In this document: positions 43,196-51,665 of the stretch, one piece after another
How the letters are laid out: each line of letters opens with the position of its first letter
Numbering within the stretch: the first letter of the stretch is position 1
NCBI RefSeq assembly: GCF_041287255.1
Contig: NZ_JBGGTX010000001.1
Location: forward strand, 806,001 to 870,000
Direction: 5' to 3'
Source: Tamlana flava
GTDB taxonomy: Bacteria; Bacteroidota; Bacteroidia; Flavobacteriales; Flavobacteriaceae
DNA: 64,000 bases
Notes under the pieces: model-generated
Seen by the model: the letters and a program-made list of their open reading frames with translations, nothing else
The model's database searches: none
What the model was told of the DNA's origin: nothing
Position numbers and translations under genes: made by a program

Positions 43196-43215
43196 ATTAC
43201 TGCCTTTGCAGGAAT
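43196..43215 (+). repeat. Hairpin repeat before SDR gene
   Basis: ATTACTGC (43196-43203), loop CTTT, GCAGGAAT (43208-43215): the same GCAGGAATGAC-ending unit as at 39891-39910, with one stem mismatch. It lies 10 bases upstream of the SDR start. Confidence 0.55.
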
Positions 43216-43224
43216 GACTGAAAT

Positions 43225-44007
43225 ATGGACTTAAATATTAAAAACAAAAATGCCCTAGTATGTGGCAGCACACAAGGTATTGGAAAAGCAACCGCTATGG
43301 CATTGGCTACTGAAGGCGTTAACGTTACTTTGGTTGCCCGTAATAGAGAAAAATTAAAAGAAGTTTTGGCTGAGTTACCACAACCAAAAAACCACAGCTA
43401 CATTGTTGCCGATTTTGCAAACCCTAGGGATTTGCAAGAACAAGTGATTAAGTTTATTGAGAGAAACCATGGCTTCCATATCCTCATAAATAACACAGGT
43501 GGTCCCAGAAGCGGCGAAATTTTGACGGCGAGTTTGGATGAATTTGACAATGCATTCACCATGCATTTAAAGTGCAACCATGTGTTGGCACAGGCCACCA
43601 TTCCATTTATGAAAGCTGAAGGTTTTGGTCGGATTGTTAATATCATTTCTACTTCTGTAAAAGAACCTATTCCTGGTTTGGGTGTTAGCAATACCATTAG
43701 GGGAGCCGTGGGCAATTGGAGCAAAACATTGTCTGTAGAACTTGGAGCCTTTGGCATTACAGTGAACAATGTGCTGCCTGGTTTTACCGAAACCGAACGT
43801 TTGGCTGAAATTATAAAAATTAAGGCCTCTCATGAAGACAAAACGATAGAAGAAATGACCGAAATAATGAAAAGCTACGCCCCTGCCAAACGCTTTGCTA
43901 AACCAGAAGAAACAGCAAATGTCATCACTTTTTTGGCCAGTGAGGCTGCTAGTTATGTGAACGGAATTAATGTTCCGGTTGATGGTGGTCGCACAAAAAG
44001 TTTGTAA
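43225..44007 (+). CDS. Atypical short-chain dehydrogenase/reductase lacking the YxxxK pair
   Basis: A 260-residue SDR. The nucleotide-binding motif LVCGSTQGIGKATAMAL and the structural NNTGGPRSG are intact, and the catalytic Ser (S142 in NIISTSVKE) is kept. At the position of the catalytic YxxxK the sequence reads S155-N-T-I-R159 (GLGVSNTIRGAVGNWSKTL). The Tyr and Lys are therefore replaced by Ser and Arg. The C-terminal NVPVDGGRTKSL is normal. It could be a reductase with altered chemistry or a non-catalytic subunit. Its placement in the cluster suggests a role in aminomuconate-derived intermediates. Confidence 0.85.
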   Translation: MDLNIKNKNALVCGSTQGIGKATAMALATEGVNVTLVARNREKLKEVLAELPQPKNHSYIVADFANPRDLQEQVIKFIERNHGFHILINNTGGPRSGEILTASLDEFDNAFTMHLKCNHVLAQATIPFMKAEGFGRIVNIISTSVKEPIPGLGVSNTIRGAVGNWSKTLSVELGAFGITVNNVLPGFTETERLAEIIKIKASHEDKTIEEMTEIMKSYAPAKRFAKPEETANVITFLASEAASYVNGINVPVDGGRTKSL

Positions 44008-44022
44008 CTTTATATCTTAATC

Positions 44023-44110
44023 TGCGTTAGTGATTGTAGTGGATAGCTTTTGGCGAGGCAAGCATCGAGCCAAAACTAATAACGTAAAGCCCGACCCCTG
44101 TGGTAACGCA
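44023..44110. repeat. 88-base imperfect palindromic element
   Basis: Ends are TGCGTTA (44023-44029) and TAACGCA (44104-44110), exact complements. Inside, TTTTGGC (44048-44054) pairs with GCCAAAA (44069-44075) around GAGGCAAGCATCGA. It fills the gap between the SDR and the dioxygenase genes. It resembles short palindromic intergenic repeats of Bacteroidota; the exact family is not known to me. Confidence 0.6.
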
Positions 44111-44124
44111 CAAAAAAATAAACT

Positions 44125-44658
44125 ATGAGCAAGTTAGTTTCTCCATTAAATTTTAAAGATTGGATTGAAGAAAACAGACACCTTTTGAAGCCACCTGTTG
44201 GAAATAAAGTGGTTTGGAAAGATGCCGATTTTATTGTTATGGTGGTTGGTGGGCCCAACAGCAGAAAGGATTATCATTACAATGAAACTCCCGAATTTTT
44301 CTATCAAATTGAAGGTGATATTGTTCTTAAAATAATTGATAATGGCACTCCAAAAGACGTTCACATCAAAGAAGGCGATATTTATTTATTGCCCCCAAAA
44401 GTACCACATTCCCCACAGCGTGGCGCCAATACTGTTGGGTTGGTTATTGAATATAAGCGCCCTAAAGGCATGCGTGACGCCCTCCTTTGGTTTTGTGAAA
44501 ACTGCAATACAAAATTATACGGTGAGGATTTCACATTGGACAATATTGAGACCGATATGCCCAAAATTTTCGATAAATATTATGGTGACCAAGAAAAACG
44601 CACTTGCCCAAATTGTGGGGCGGTTATGCAACCACCAAAGAAAGTTAAAATTGATTAA
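44125..44658 (+). CDS. nbaC: 3-hydroxyanthranilate 3,4-dioxygenase
   Basis: Cupin ring-cleavage dioxygenase producing 2-amino-3-carboxymuconate semialdehyde. The 177-residue bacterial form shows Fe(II) ligands H51 and E57 (DYHYNETPEFFYQ) and H95 (KVPHSPQRG). The C-terminal rubredoxin-like second iron site has C124/C127 and C161/C164 (CENC, CPNC). Substrate-binding Arg lies in VVGGPNSRKDYH. The product feeds the ACMS decarboxylase encoded next. Confidence 0.95.
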   Translation: MSKLVSPLNFKDWIEENRHLLKPPVGNKVVWKDADFIVMVVGGPNSRKDYHYNETPEFFYQIEGDIVLKIIDNGTPKDVHIKEGDIYLLPPKVPHSPQRGANTVGLVIEYKRPKGMRDALLWFCENCNTKLYGEDFTLDNIETDMPKIFDKYYGDQEKRTCPNCGAVMQPPKKVKID

Positions 44659-44744
44659 TCATTTACATTCGTAATTACAAGATTGTATGGCGAAGTAATC
44701 TCTTAATTTAATTATAAAGATTGCACGGCAAATGCCTCGCAATA

Positions 44745-45836
44745 ATGACTATGGAAATGCGTAAACTCAGAATAAATGGTCACTCACACTTACTTCCCTA
44801 TCCCGAGGAAATTCCCGAATATATGCGAGAAAAGGGTATTTTTTGGGTGGACAAAGACCGAAAGTTCATGCTTCAAAAAGACTGGAGCAGACCGGTTACG
44901 GATTCCAGTTTCTTTCTTCACGAAAAATTGGAATGGATGGAGCGTTACAAAATTGACCATGCCGTTGTATTGAATCTATCACAATTGTACGGAAATGGTT
45001 TGCGTGTGGAAGAGATGAAAAAAGCACTTCGCTTTCAAAACGATTTTAATGCACGTATTCAGCATGAGCACCCAAGCAAATTCACCTGTGGTTTTGTGGT
45101 ACATCCCGGTTTTGTTAGAAGTGCTTGTTGGGAAATTGAACGTTGTGTGGAGACCCATGGCATGCAACTTTTATGTTTGCCAACGCATTACATGGATACC
45201 ATTGGTACATGGCGCTGTATTTTTGACGAAGAAAATGAACCTATTTTTGAGCTGGCGAGTAAATACAATTTGGCTGTTGAAATTCACCCGTATGACGGTG
45301 AAAAATTCATAAAATTGGAAAACACTTCGTGGCGTTTCCATCTTATTTGGATGCTGGCCCAATGTGCGGACGCCTATCATTTTTTAACCTTAAATGGCTA
45401 CCAAGAAAAATACCCAAATATGCGCACATGTTTTGCCCATGGTGGACAATTGGCGCAAATTAACTTGGGCAGGCGCATACAAGGCTTTGATGGAAGACCC
45501 GATTTGTTTGAGGGCAAACACCACCCAAGAAAAGCAGTAGGGCACAAAAACATATTCTTTGATACATTGGTGCACGATACAGGTTCGTTAAAACTTCTTA
45601 TTGAAAATCAAGGAGCAAAACAAGTGCTTATGGGATTGGATGACCCTTATCCACTTGGTGAAATGGAAAGTGCCAAACAATCGTCTTATCCAGGAAAAAT
45701 ATTGGATTTGGCCTTGGAAAGAAAAATAATAAATCAAGATGATTATGATGCCATTTGGGAAGACAACGTGATACAATGGCTTTGTGGTGATGACCAAAAA
45801 GCCAAAGAAAAATTAATCAACAGAATATTGAGTTAA
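44745..45836 (+). CDS. 2-amino-3-carboxymuconate-6-semialdehyde decarboxylase
   Basis: Amidohydrolase-superfamily decarboxylase (ACMSD) acting on the dioxygenase product to give 2-aminomuconate semialdehyde, and so diverting it from quinolinate. Metal ligands: H13 and H15 in INGHSHLLP, a His in FVVHPGF, one in CFAHGGQLAQ, and the Asp in MGLDDPYPLGE. The start is uncertain. ATG 44745 is chosen (363 aa), 44751 and 44757 are alternatives, and a TTG at 44721 is unlikely. The stop overlaps the methyltransferase start by one base. Confidence 0.92.
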   Translation: MTMEMRKLRINGHSHLLPYPEEIPEYMREKGIFWVDKDRKFMLQKDWSRPVTDSSFFLHEKLEWMERYKIDHAVVLNLSQLYGNGLRVEEMKKALRFQNDFNARIQHEHPSKFTCGFVVHPGFVRSACWEIERCVETHGMQLLCLPTHYMDTIGTWRCIFDEENEPIFELASKYNLAVEIHPYDGEKFIKLENTSWRFHLIWMLAQCADAYHFLTLNGYQEKYPNMRTCFAHGGQLAQINLGRRIQGFDGRPDLFEGKHHPRKAVGHKNIFFDTLVHDTGSLKLLIENQGAKQVLMGLDDPYPLGEMESAKQSSYPGKILDLALERKIINQDDYDAIWEDNVIQWLCGDDQKAKEKLINRILS

Positions 45837-46480
45837 TGCACTTTTTACCGGAAGATTTAGATGAATATGTAGTAGCCCATTCTGAAGATGAGCCAGAATT
45901 ACTGCAGCAATTAAGTAGAGAAACTTACCAAAAAATATTGCAACCACGCATGTTAAGTGGGCATTACCAAGGCCGATTATTGAGTATGATTTCAAAATTG
46001 GTTAATCCAAAAAATATTCTGGAAATAGGCACTTATACAGGATATTCTGCATTATGCTTGGCTGAAGGTATGCAAAAGAATGGCGAATTGGACACTATTG
46101 ACATCAACGAAGAACTGTTTGATTTTCAAAGAAAATATTTTGAAAAATCTGAATTTGGGCACCAAATCCTCCAACATGTTGGTGATGCTTTGGATATTAT
46201 TCCCAAACTCAATAAAATGTACGATTTAATTTTTGTTGATGCCGATAAAGAAAACTATTCAAACTATTTTGAGGCCATCATAAACAAACTAAATGTTGGC
46301 GGTATTATTTTATCGGATAATGTACTCTGGAGCGGAAAAGTTTTAGAAACCAAATTTAAGAAAGACGATACCTCAACACCTGCTCTTATTGAATACAACA
46401 AACTATTAAAAGAAGACCCTAGAGTCGAAACCGTTGTTTTGCCCATTCGGGATGGTTTGACCATTAGTAGAAAACTTTAG
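45836..46480 (+). CDS. O-methyltransferase, class I SAM-dependent
   Basis: A 214-residue enzyme of the catechol/caffeoyl-CoA O-methyltransferase family. SAM-binding motif NILEIGTYTGYSALCLAEGM, acidic motif DTIDINEE, the metal-binding Asp in LIFVDADKENY, and ILSDNVLWSGKV are present. The one-base overlap with the ACMSD gene makes it the last gene of the kynurenine cluster. Known pathway steps do not need a methyl transfer. 3-hydroxyanthranilate or 3-hydroxykynurenine are plausible acceptors, by inference only. Confidence 0.88.
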   Translation: MHFLPEDLDEYVVAHSEDEPELLQQLSRETYQKILQPRMLSGHYQGRLLSMISKLVNPKNILEIGTYTGYSALCLAEGMQKNGELDTIDINEELFDFQRKYFEKSEFGHQILQHVGDALDIIPKLNKMYDLIFVDADKENYSNYFEAIINKLNVGGIILSDNVLWSGKVLETKFKKDDTSTPALIEYNKLLKEDPRVETVVLPIRDGLTISRKL

Positions 46481-46490
46481 CAAAAATCCA

Positions 46491-48752
46491 CTATGATGCT
46501 ATGTTAAGATTTAATCTTCCCCCTCCTTTATAGTTTTGGATATGGGTAGCTATCACATGGAAAAACTCATAGTTGTCAAATGGTTTTATAACCACATCAG
46601 TGTAACCTACACCTTTGTACATCATTTTAATCTCATCAATATCCGCTGCAGTTAAAGCAATAATTGGTATGGCAGCGTTAAACTCCCTAATCGCTTGGGT
46701 AGCCTCATTTCCACTCATAACAGGCATATTAATGTCCATGAGCACAAGGTCATAATTCTTACTGCTTACTTCCTGCAGAGCCTCTTTACCATTTTGAACA
46801 ATGGTACATGAGTAACCCTTTTTCTCCAACAAATTTTTGGTTACCACTTGGTTTATTTTGTTGTCTTCGGCTATTAAGATTTCATACTTTTCCTCAGGCA
46901 CTTCCAAAGCATTTCTTGATCTCTCATGATCAGAAACCGTTGTTGCTTGTTTTTCTATTTCAAAATCCACCTCGAAACTAAACGTTGTTCCAATACCTTC
47001 AGTGCTTTTCAAGTTTATTTTACTGTTGAATAGCTCCACTAAATTTTTAGTTATAGAAAGTCCAAGACCAGTACCTTTGTAATTCACATTACTATCCTTT
47101 AGTTGCGAAAAATTATCGAAAATACTATCAAATTTGTCTTTGGGTATACCAATGCCATTATCTTCAACTTCAAACCTTAATCCTACATTTTTGGCATCTA
47201 AACTTAACAGGATTACCCTTAAATCAATGTTTCCATTGGTTGTGAACTTGATACTGTTCCCAATTAAATTGATTAAGACTTGGGAAAGCCTAACATTATC
47301 ACATATGATATGTTCGGGCACATGATTATCAATGGTTATTTTAATTTTATTGTTTGTTTCCACCAGTCTATATTCAAATGAATTTGCAATGTCTTCCAAC
47401 AAACGTTCCAAATTAACTGATACATTTTGAAGTTCAACCTTGTTGGACTCCATTTTACTAACTTGCAGAATATCATTTATTAAGTTTAAAAGATAATCAC
47501 CAGAATATTTTAATGATTTCAGGTACTTTCTATCTCTGTTGTTCAAGTTACTGCTATCCAATAATAATGAGGTTATACCCACAACACCGTAAAGTGGCGT
47601 TCTCAATTCGTGTGATACGTTAGAAATGAATTTTGTTTTAAGATCAGATGATTTTAAGGCTTCATCTTTGGCCTTTTCCAATTCATTGTTTCTTTCTTTA
47701 AGGGTTTTACTCAACCTCCTTTTTGAAACATATCCAATGTAAATGGTCACAACAGAAATCAACAATAGGATAAGGGAAATGACGATTATACCGTTAATCT
47801 TTTTTATTCTATTGGCAATTTCAAGCTGCTCCAATCTCTCTATATTGGCTAAAGAGGCATTGTTTTTATAATCCTCAATAAGTAGTTTTGATTTTGTAAT
47901 TTCAGCCCGTTCCAACTTCTTTTCATCAATAAGTTGCTCTTTATATTTGTTGTGTTCTAACAATGTAAGATAGGCCTCGGCACTTTTACCCGATTTAGCC
48001 AAAGAAATGGACAATTGCATATAAATTTTGCTCAAAAGGGATAAATCAATACTTTCCTTGTTTGCTTCCAGTAATCCAATGGCTTCTTTAAATTCAGTAT
48101 TGGCACTATTATAAAGTTCTTTACGGGCATAGTATGTGCCATAAATGTACTTAAAACACCCTTCTATATTTTTGCTTACAGGCTCGATTTTTAAGTATTC
48201 CTGAATCTTTAAAAGGTTTATTAAAGCTTGTTCTAGATTATTTTTATCTATGTACAACTCGGCTAAATTAATTCGGATATCAAAAAGCAGATTTTGGATT
48301 TGCTTGTTTTCAGAACCTATTTGATACTCGTTTATTAAGGTATATTTTAAGGCTTCTTCAAAGTACCCAATGGCCTTATCCTGTTCCTTCTTTTCCTTGT
48401 AAATTTTACCTAAGCTGAAATATGAACCCGACACCAAATCATTGTCGTTTACAGTCTTCAAAGCTACTAGTACCGTCCTGTAACTCTCTTCTGCAGATTT
48501 ATAGTTTTCCATTAGACTATAAATATTGCCCAAATTATAATTGGCAATTGCGTAGCCATAATGGTCTTGAATGGAATCTGATAACGCCCTAGCTTTTATA
48601 AATTCCTTAAAGGATTTTACAATTTCTTTATTATTATAAAAACTTAATGCTGAAGAATTGATATCATCAATTATCTTGATAGTCTCTCTGTCTTTTTTTC
48701 CAAAAGCCAACATGGAAACACAAAGAAAACAGAGTAGTAGGTTCGTTTTCAT
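46491..48752 (-). CDS. Hybrid histidine kinase with periplasmic TPR sensor
   Basis: A 753-residue hybrid kinase with the same architecture as the one at 30.9 kb. Signal peptide (LLLCFLCVSMLAFG), TPR repeats in about residues 50-300, a membrane helix near 320-340 (INGIIVISLILLLISVVTIYIGY). HisKA carries H381 (VSHELRTPLYG), then ATPase boxes (LIGNSIKFTTNG, VEDNGIGIP, GTGLGLSIT) and a receiver with D673 (VLMDINMPV). No output domain is attached. It converges on the O-methyltransferase gene with 10 bases between stops. Confidence 0.92.
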   Translation of the reverse strand: MKTNLLLCFLCVSMLAFGKKDRETIKIIDDINSSALSFYNNKEIVKSFKEFIKARALSDSIQDHYGYAIANYNLGNIYSLMENYKSAEESYRTVLVALKTVNDNDLVSGSYFSLGKIYKEKKEQDKAIGYFEEALKYTLINEYQIGSENKQIQNLLFDIRINLAELYIDKNNLEQALINLLKIQEYLKIEPVSKNIEGCFKYIYGTYYARKELYNSANTEFKEAIGLLEANKESIDLSLLSKIYMQLSISLAKSGKSAEAYLTLLEHNKYKEQLIDEKKLERAEITKSKLLIEDYKNNASLANIERLEQLEIANRIKKINGIIVISLILLLISVVTIYIGYVSKRRLSKTLKERNNELEKAKDEALKSSDLKTKFISNVSHELRTPLYGVVGITSLLLDSSNLNNRDRKYLKSLKYSGDYLLNLINDILQVSKMESNKVELQNVSVNLERLLEDIANSFEYRLVETNNKIKITIDNHVPEHIICDNVRLSQVLINLIGNSIKFTTNGNIDLRVILLSLDAKNVGLRFEVEDNGIGIPKDKFDSIFDNFSQLKDSNVNYKGTGLGLSITKNLVELFNSKINLKSTEGIGTTFSFEVDFEIEKQATTVSDHERSRNALEVPEEKYEILIAEDNKINQVVTKNLLEKKGYSCTIVQNGKEALQEVSSKNYDLVLMDINMPVMSGNEATQAIREFNAAIPIIALTAADIDEIKMMYKGVGYTDVVIKPFDNYEFFHVIATHIQNYKGGGRLNLNIAS

Positions 48753-48881
48753 TTTAAATAAAAATTATAGATTCGGGACTCCGAAGGTATTTTTTAAAGT
48801 AAAATGAAAATTAAAATTTCGTTAAAATGTCGTAAGAATTGGATTAATAGATGAAATGCACATCGACGAAATGACTAACTG

Positions 48882-49169
48882 CTAAAACTTCCGTTTAACT
48901 GAACCCGTAAAATCTTCTAAATCATCCTTTACTTTATCGAGTTCTTTTTTTACATCTTGAGTGATGCTTGTATCAATGCCATTCTTTTCGGTCGTTTTGG
49001 TGATTTCATGCTTAATATCGTTGGTGGCATCTTTAAGGGTACGCATTCCTTTTCCTAGCCCACGAGCAATTTCGGGCAATTTATCTGCACCAAAAACCAT
49101 GATGACAATAAATAGTATAAAGGCTATCTCTGCACCACTAATAAATAAAAATGTAGCTAGTTGTATCAC
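48882..49169 (-). CDS. tatA: Twin-arginine translocase subunit TatA/E
   Basis: Pore subunit of the Tat export system, 95 aa. One N-terminal membrane helix (AEIAFILFIVIMVFG) ends at the conserved FG. The amphipathic helix ADKLPEIARGLGKGMRTLKDATND follows, with a charged tail. The start is GTG at 49169. A TAnnTTTG-type motif lies only 5 bases upstream (49174-49181, minus strand), suggesting a very short leader. tatC is not nearby. Confidence 0.88.
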   Translation of the reverse strand: MIQLATFLFISGAEIAFILFIVIMVFGADKLPEIARGLGKGMRTLKDATNDIKHEITKTTEKNGIDTSITQDVKKELDKVKDDLEDFTGSVKRKF

Positions 49170-49173
49170 GGTA

Positions 49174-49181
49174 CAAATATA
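49174..49181 (-). promoter_or_regulatory. -7 element of tatA
   Basis: Minus-strand TATATTTG matches TAnnTTTG five bases before the GTG start. It implies a leaderless or nearly leaderless transcript if used. Confidence 0.4.
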
Positions 49182-49201
49182 ATGAGTTGTTCGGTCACAA
49201 T

Positions 49202-49235
49202 AAAAAAAAGCCGATTTTAAAAATCGACTTTAACA
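49202..49235 (-). terminator. Terminator of the M1 peptidase gene
   Basis: On the minus strand AAAGTCGATTT pairs with AAATCGGCTTT (one mismatch in the stem) and runs into a stretch of T. It lies between the peptidase gene and tatA. Confidence 0.6.
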
Positions 49236-49247
49236 ATGCTTTAGTTT

Positions 49248-51554
49248 TTAACCTTTAATTTTCTCTTTAAATTGGTCAAAATCACTTTGCTGAATTTTTT
49301 GAGGCCATGAGTTATTTGAAGTGTCAATATCGGCTGTTTCTTCGTTTGGATCTACAGTTATACTAACAATTTCCTTATCTGAAGCAATGGCTTTACTCAC
49401 CTCATTATCATTGAACCTCCATATTTGCGCCGGATAAGTTACTTGATTTGAGGTCCCATCTGCATAGGTATATTCCACAATTATTGGCATAACCAAACCG
49501 CCTGGTTTTTCAAAGGTTACATTGTAAAAATACTTTGGTTCCTTGATGGATTTTCGTTCTTCTGGTGTGAAATTATCCATAATATACTCTTGAAGCGGTT
49601 TGGAGTTTTCTAAAAGAGACTTGGTTTTCATCTTTTCCTTAAAGTCTTCACTTCCTTCTTCAACCAAGTAAACCAAAGGCTTTAACTGATTTCTTTTTAC
49701 ACCGCGCTCTTCCATATATTCTCTCATATAGGCATTTGGTTCATCAGACACGAAATATTTTTTAACTTCCTTAACGCCAATATCAACCCAATCTGTGGTA
49801 TAAAACCAACCTCTCCAGTACCAATCCAAATCAAATGCTGAAGCATCTTCCATGGTTCTAAAAAAGTCCTCTGGAGTTGGGTGTTTAAACATCCATCTAT
49901 TTGCATACTCCTTAAAGGCATAATCAAACAACTCCCTCCCCATAACGGTTTCTCTTAATATATTTAGAGCGGTGGCTGGCTTACCATAAGCGTTGTTACC
50001 AAATTGGTAGGTATTGAGTCCTTTGGTCATTATTGGAGCGATAAAATTTTGGTCACCACCCATATAAGGTATAATCATTTTAGCTGGTCCTCGGTCTGAT
50101 GGAAAATGTTTGTCTTGAGGTGATAAAGCTGATGGATATTTCTCTCCGAAATCCTGTTCTGCTACATATTGAACAAATGTATTTAAACCCTCGTCCATCC
50201 ATGTCCACTGACGCTCATCGCTATTTACAATCATTGGAAAAAAGTTATGCCCAACTTCGTGGGTTATAACTCCCATCATACCATATTTTACACGGTCGCT
50301 ATAAGTACCATCTTCCTCTGGCCGGCCATAGTTCCAACAAATCATGGGATATTCCATACCCTGCTGTTTTGCGTGCACTGATATGGCTTTGTGATATGGA
50401 TAATCAAAAGTCATTCTTGAAAAAGATTCTAAAGTGCTGGCCACGACGCGAGTTGACCATTCCTCCCAAAGTGGATTTCCTTCTTTAGGATACATGGAGA
50501 CAGCCATAACATCTTTACCACCAATTTTCACGGCCATCATATCCAAAATAAATTTTCTTGATGTGGCAAAACCAAAATCGCGAACATTTTCAGCCTTAAG
50601 TTTCCAGGTTTTTGTTTGTTCAGAAAAACCTTTTTCTGCAGCCTCGGCCTCAGTTTGATTGACGATTAAAACGGGTTTATCATAAGATCTTTTGGCAGTT
50701 TCATAACGCTCCAACATCGTTTTAGTATAAACTTCTTTTCTGTTGGTCAATACTCCTGTTCCATCCAAAATATGATCGGCTGGTACCGTGATGTTAACTT
50801 CATAATTTCCAAAAGGGAGAGCAAACTCATCACGCCCCCAAAACTGAGAATTTTGCCACCCTTCAACATCACTGTAAACAGCCATTCTCGGAAAAAATTG
50901 GGCAATTACATAAGCTTTATTACCATCTTTTGGGAAGTATTCGTAACCAGAACGACCGTCTTCAACAACATGGTCATTAATATTGTACCACCATTTTACG
51001 GAAAATGAAAATTTATCGCCATGCTTCATTGGTTTTGGCAACTCCACGCGCATCATAGTTCTATTAATGGTATGCGGAAGAGGCTTTCCGCTGATATCAT
51101 TGACTTCCAAAATATTAAAACCGCGTTCCAAAGGCTCACTCATAAATTCTTTAGTAAAGGCATTTGGAAACATTACGGGTGCCACCCCACTAGATTCAAT
51201 TAACGGAGATTTGGAATCTTTAGCCCTTTTGTTTTGCTCAAGTTGTACCCAAAGATACTTTAACTCATCTGGTGAATTATTAGTGTACGTAATAGTCTCA
51301 TAGCCTGTAATTCTGGAAATTTTGTCGTCTAAAACAATATCCATTTTATAATCTGCCTGCTGTTGGTAATACGCTGGTCCTGGTGCACCAGATGCCGATC
51401 TAAACATGTTTGGGGTTGAAAATTCATCATACAACTGCCTAAACTTGTTGGTATTGGTATGCCCTTTTTTGAGTGCGTTTGCTTCTTGTTCTTGAGCAAA
51501 CAATGCAGATGACATAAGTATAAGCGAGAGGCAGAGATAAGCGATTTGTTTCAT
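49248..51554 (-). CDS. M1-family metallopeptidase
   Basis: Exported zinc peptidase of 768 aa with a signal peptide (MKQIAYLCLSLILMSSALFA). The M1 signature is complete: HEVGH, then Glu 19 residues later in MMGVITHEVGHNFFPMIVNS...WTWMDEGLNTFVQY. The exopeptidase motif GAMEN is replaced by GMEYPMICWN, a variant seen in this Bacteroidota group. Substrate N-terminus recognition may therefore differ from aminopeptidase N. The mature protein should be periplasmic or surface located. DUF6702 is the next gene upstream. Confidence 0.9.
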   Translation of the reverse strand: MKQIAYLCLSLILMSSALFAQEQEANALKKGHTNTNKFRQLYDEFSTPNMFRSASGAPGPAYYQQQADYKMDIVLDDKISRITGYETITYTNNSPDELKYLWVQLEQNKRAKDSKSPLIESSGVAPVMFPNAFTKEFMSEPLERGFNILEVNDISGKPLPHTINRTMMRVELPKPMKHGDKFSFSVKWWYNINDHVVEDGRSGYEYFPKDGNKAYVIAQFFPRMAVYSDVEGWQNSQFWGRDEFALPFGNYEVNITVPADHILDGTGVLTNRKEVYTKTMLERYETAKRSYDKPVLIVNQTEAEAAEKGFSEQTKTWKLKAENVRDFGFATSRKFILDMMAVKIGGKDVMAVSMYPKEGNPLWEEWSTRVVASTLESFSRMTFDYPYHKAISVHAKQQGMEYPMICWNYGRPEEDGTYSDRVKYGMMGVITHEVGHNFFPMIVNSDERQWTWMDEGLNTFVQYVAEQDFGEKYPSALSPQDKHFPSDRGPAKMIIPYMGGDQNFIAPIMTKGLNTYQFGNNAYGKPATALNILRETVMGRELFDYAFKEYANRWMFKHPTPEDFFRTMEDASAFDLDWYWRGWFYTTDWVDIGVKEVKKYFVSDEPNAYMREYMEERGVKRNQLKPLVYLVEEGSEDFKEKMKTKSLLENSKPLQEYIMDNFTPEERKSIKEPKYFYNVTFEKPGGLVMPIIVEYTYADGTSNQVTYPAQIWRFNDNEVSKAIASDKEIVSITVDPNEETADIDTSNNSWPQKIQQSDFDQFKEKIKG

Positions 51555-51665
51555 TACTTATTTTTAAATTTTGTTTAAAAAAATATGCTTTTTGATAACT
51601 TTCATTAGAAAATTATCATAAAAAGAAGTCGAAATTAATAAATTGTACAGATAAAAATCTTCGTT

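Noticed and set aside
44721..44744. TTG at 44721 as the ACMSD start
   Set aside because: ATG codons at 44745, 44751 and 44757 fit the family N-terminus (RKLRINGHSH) better, and the extra residues are not family-like.
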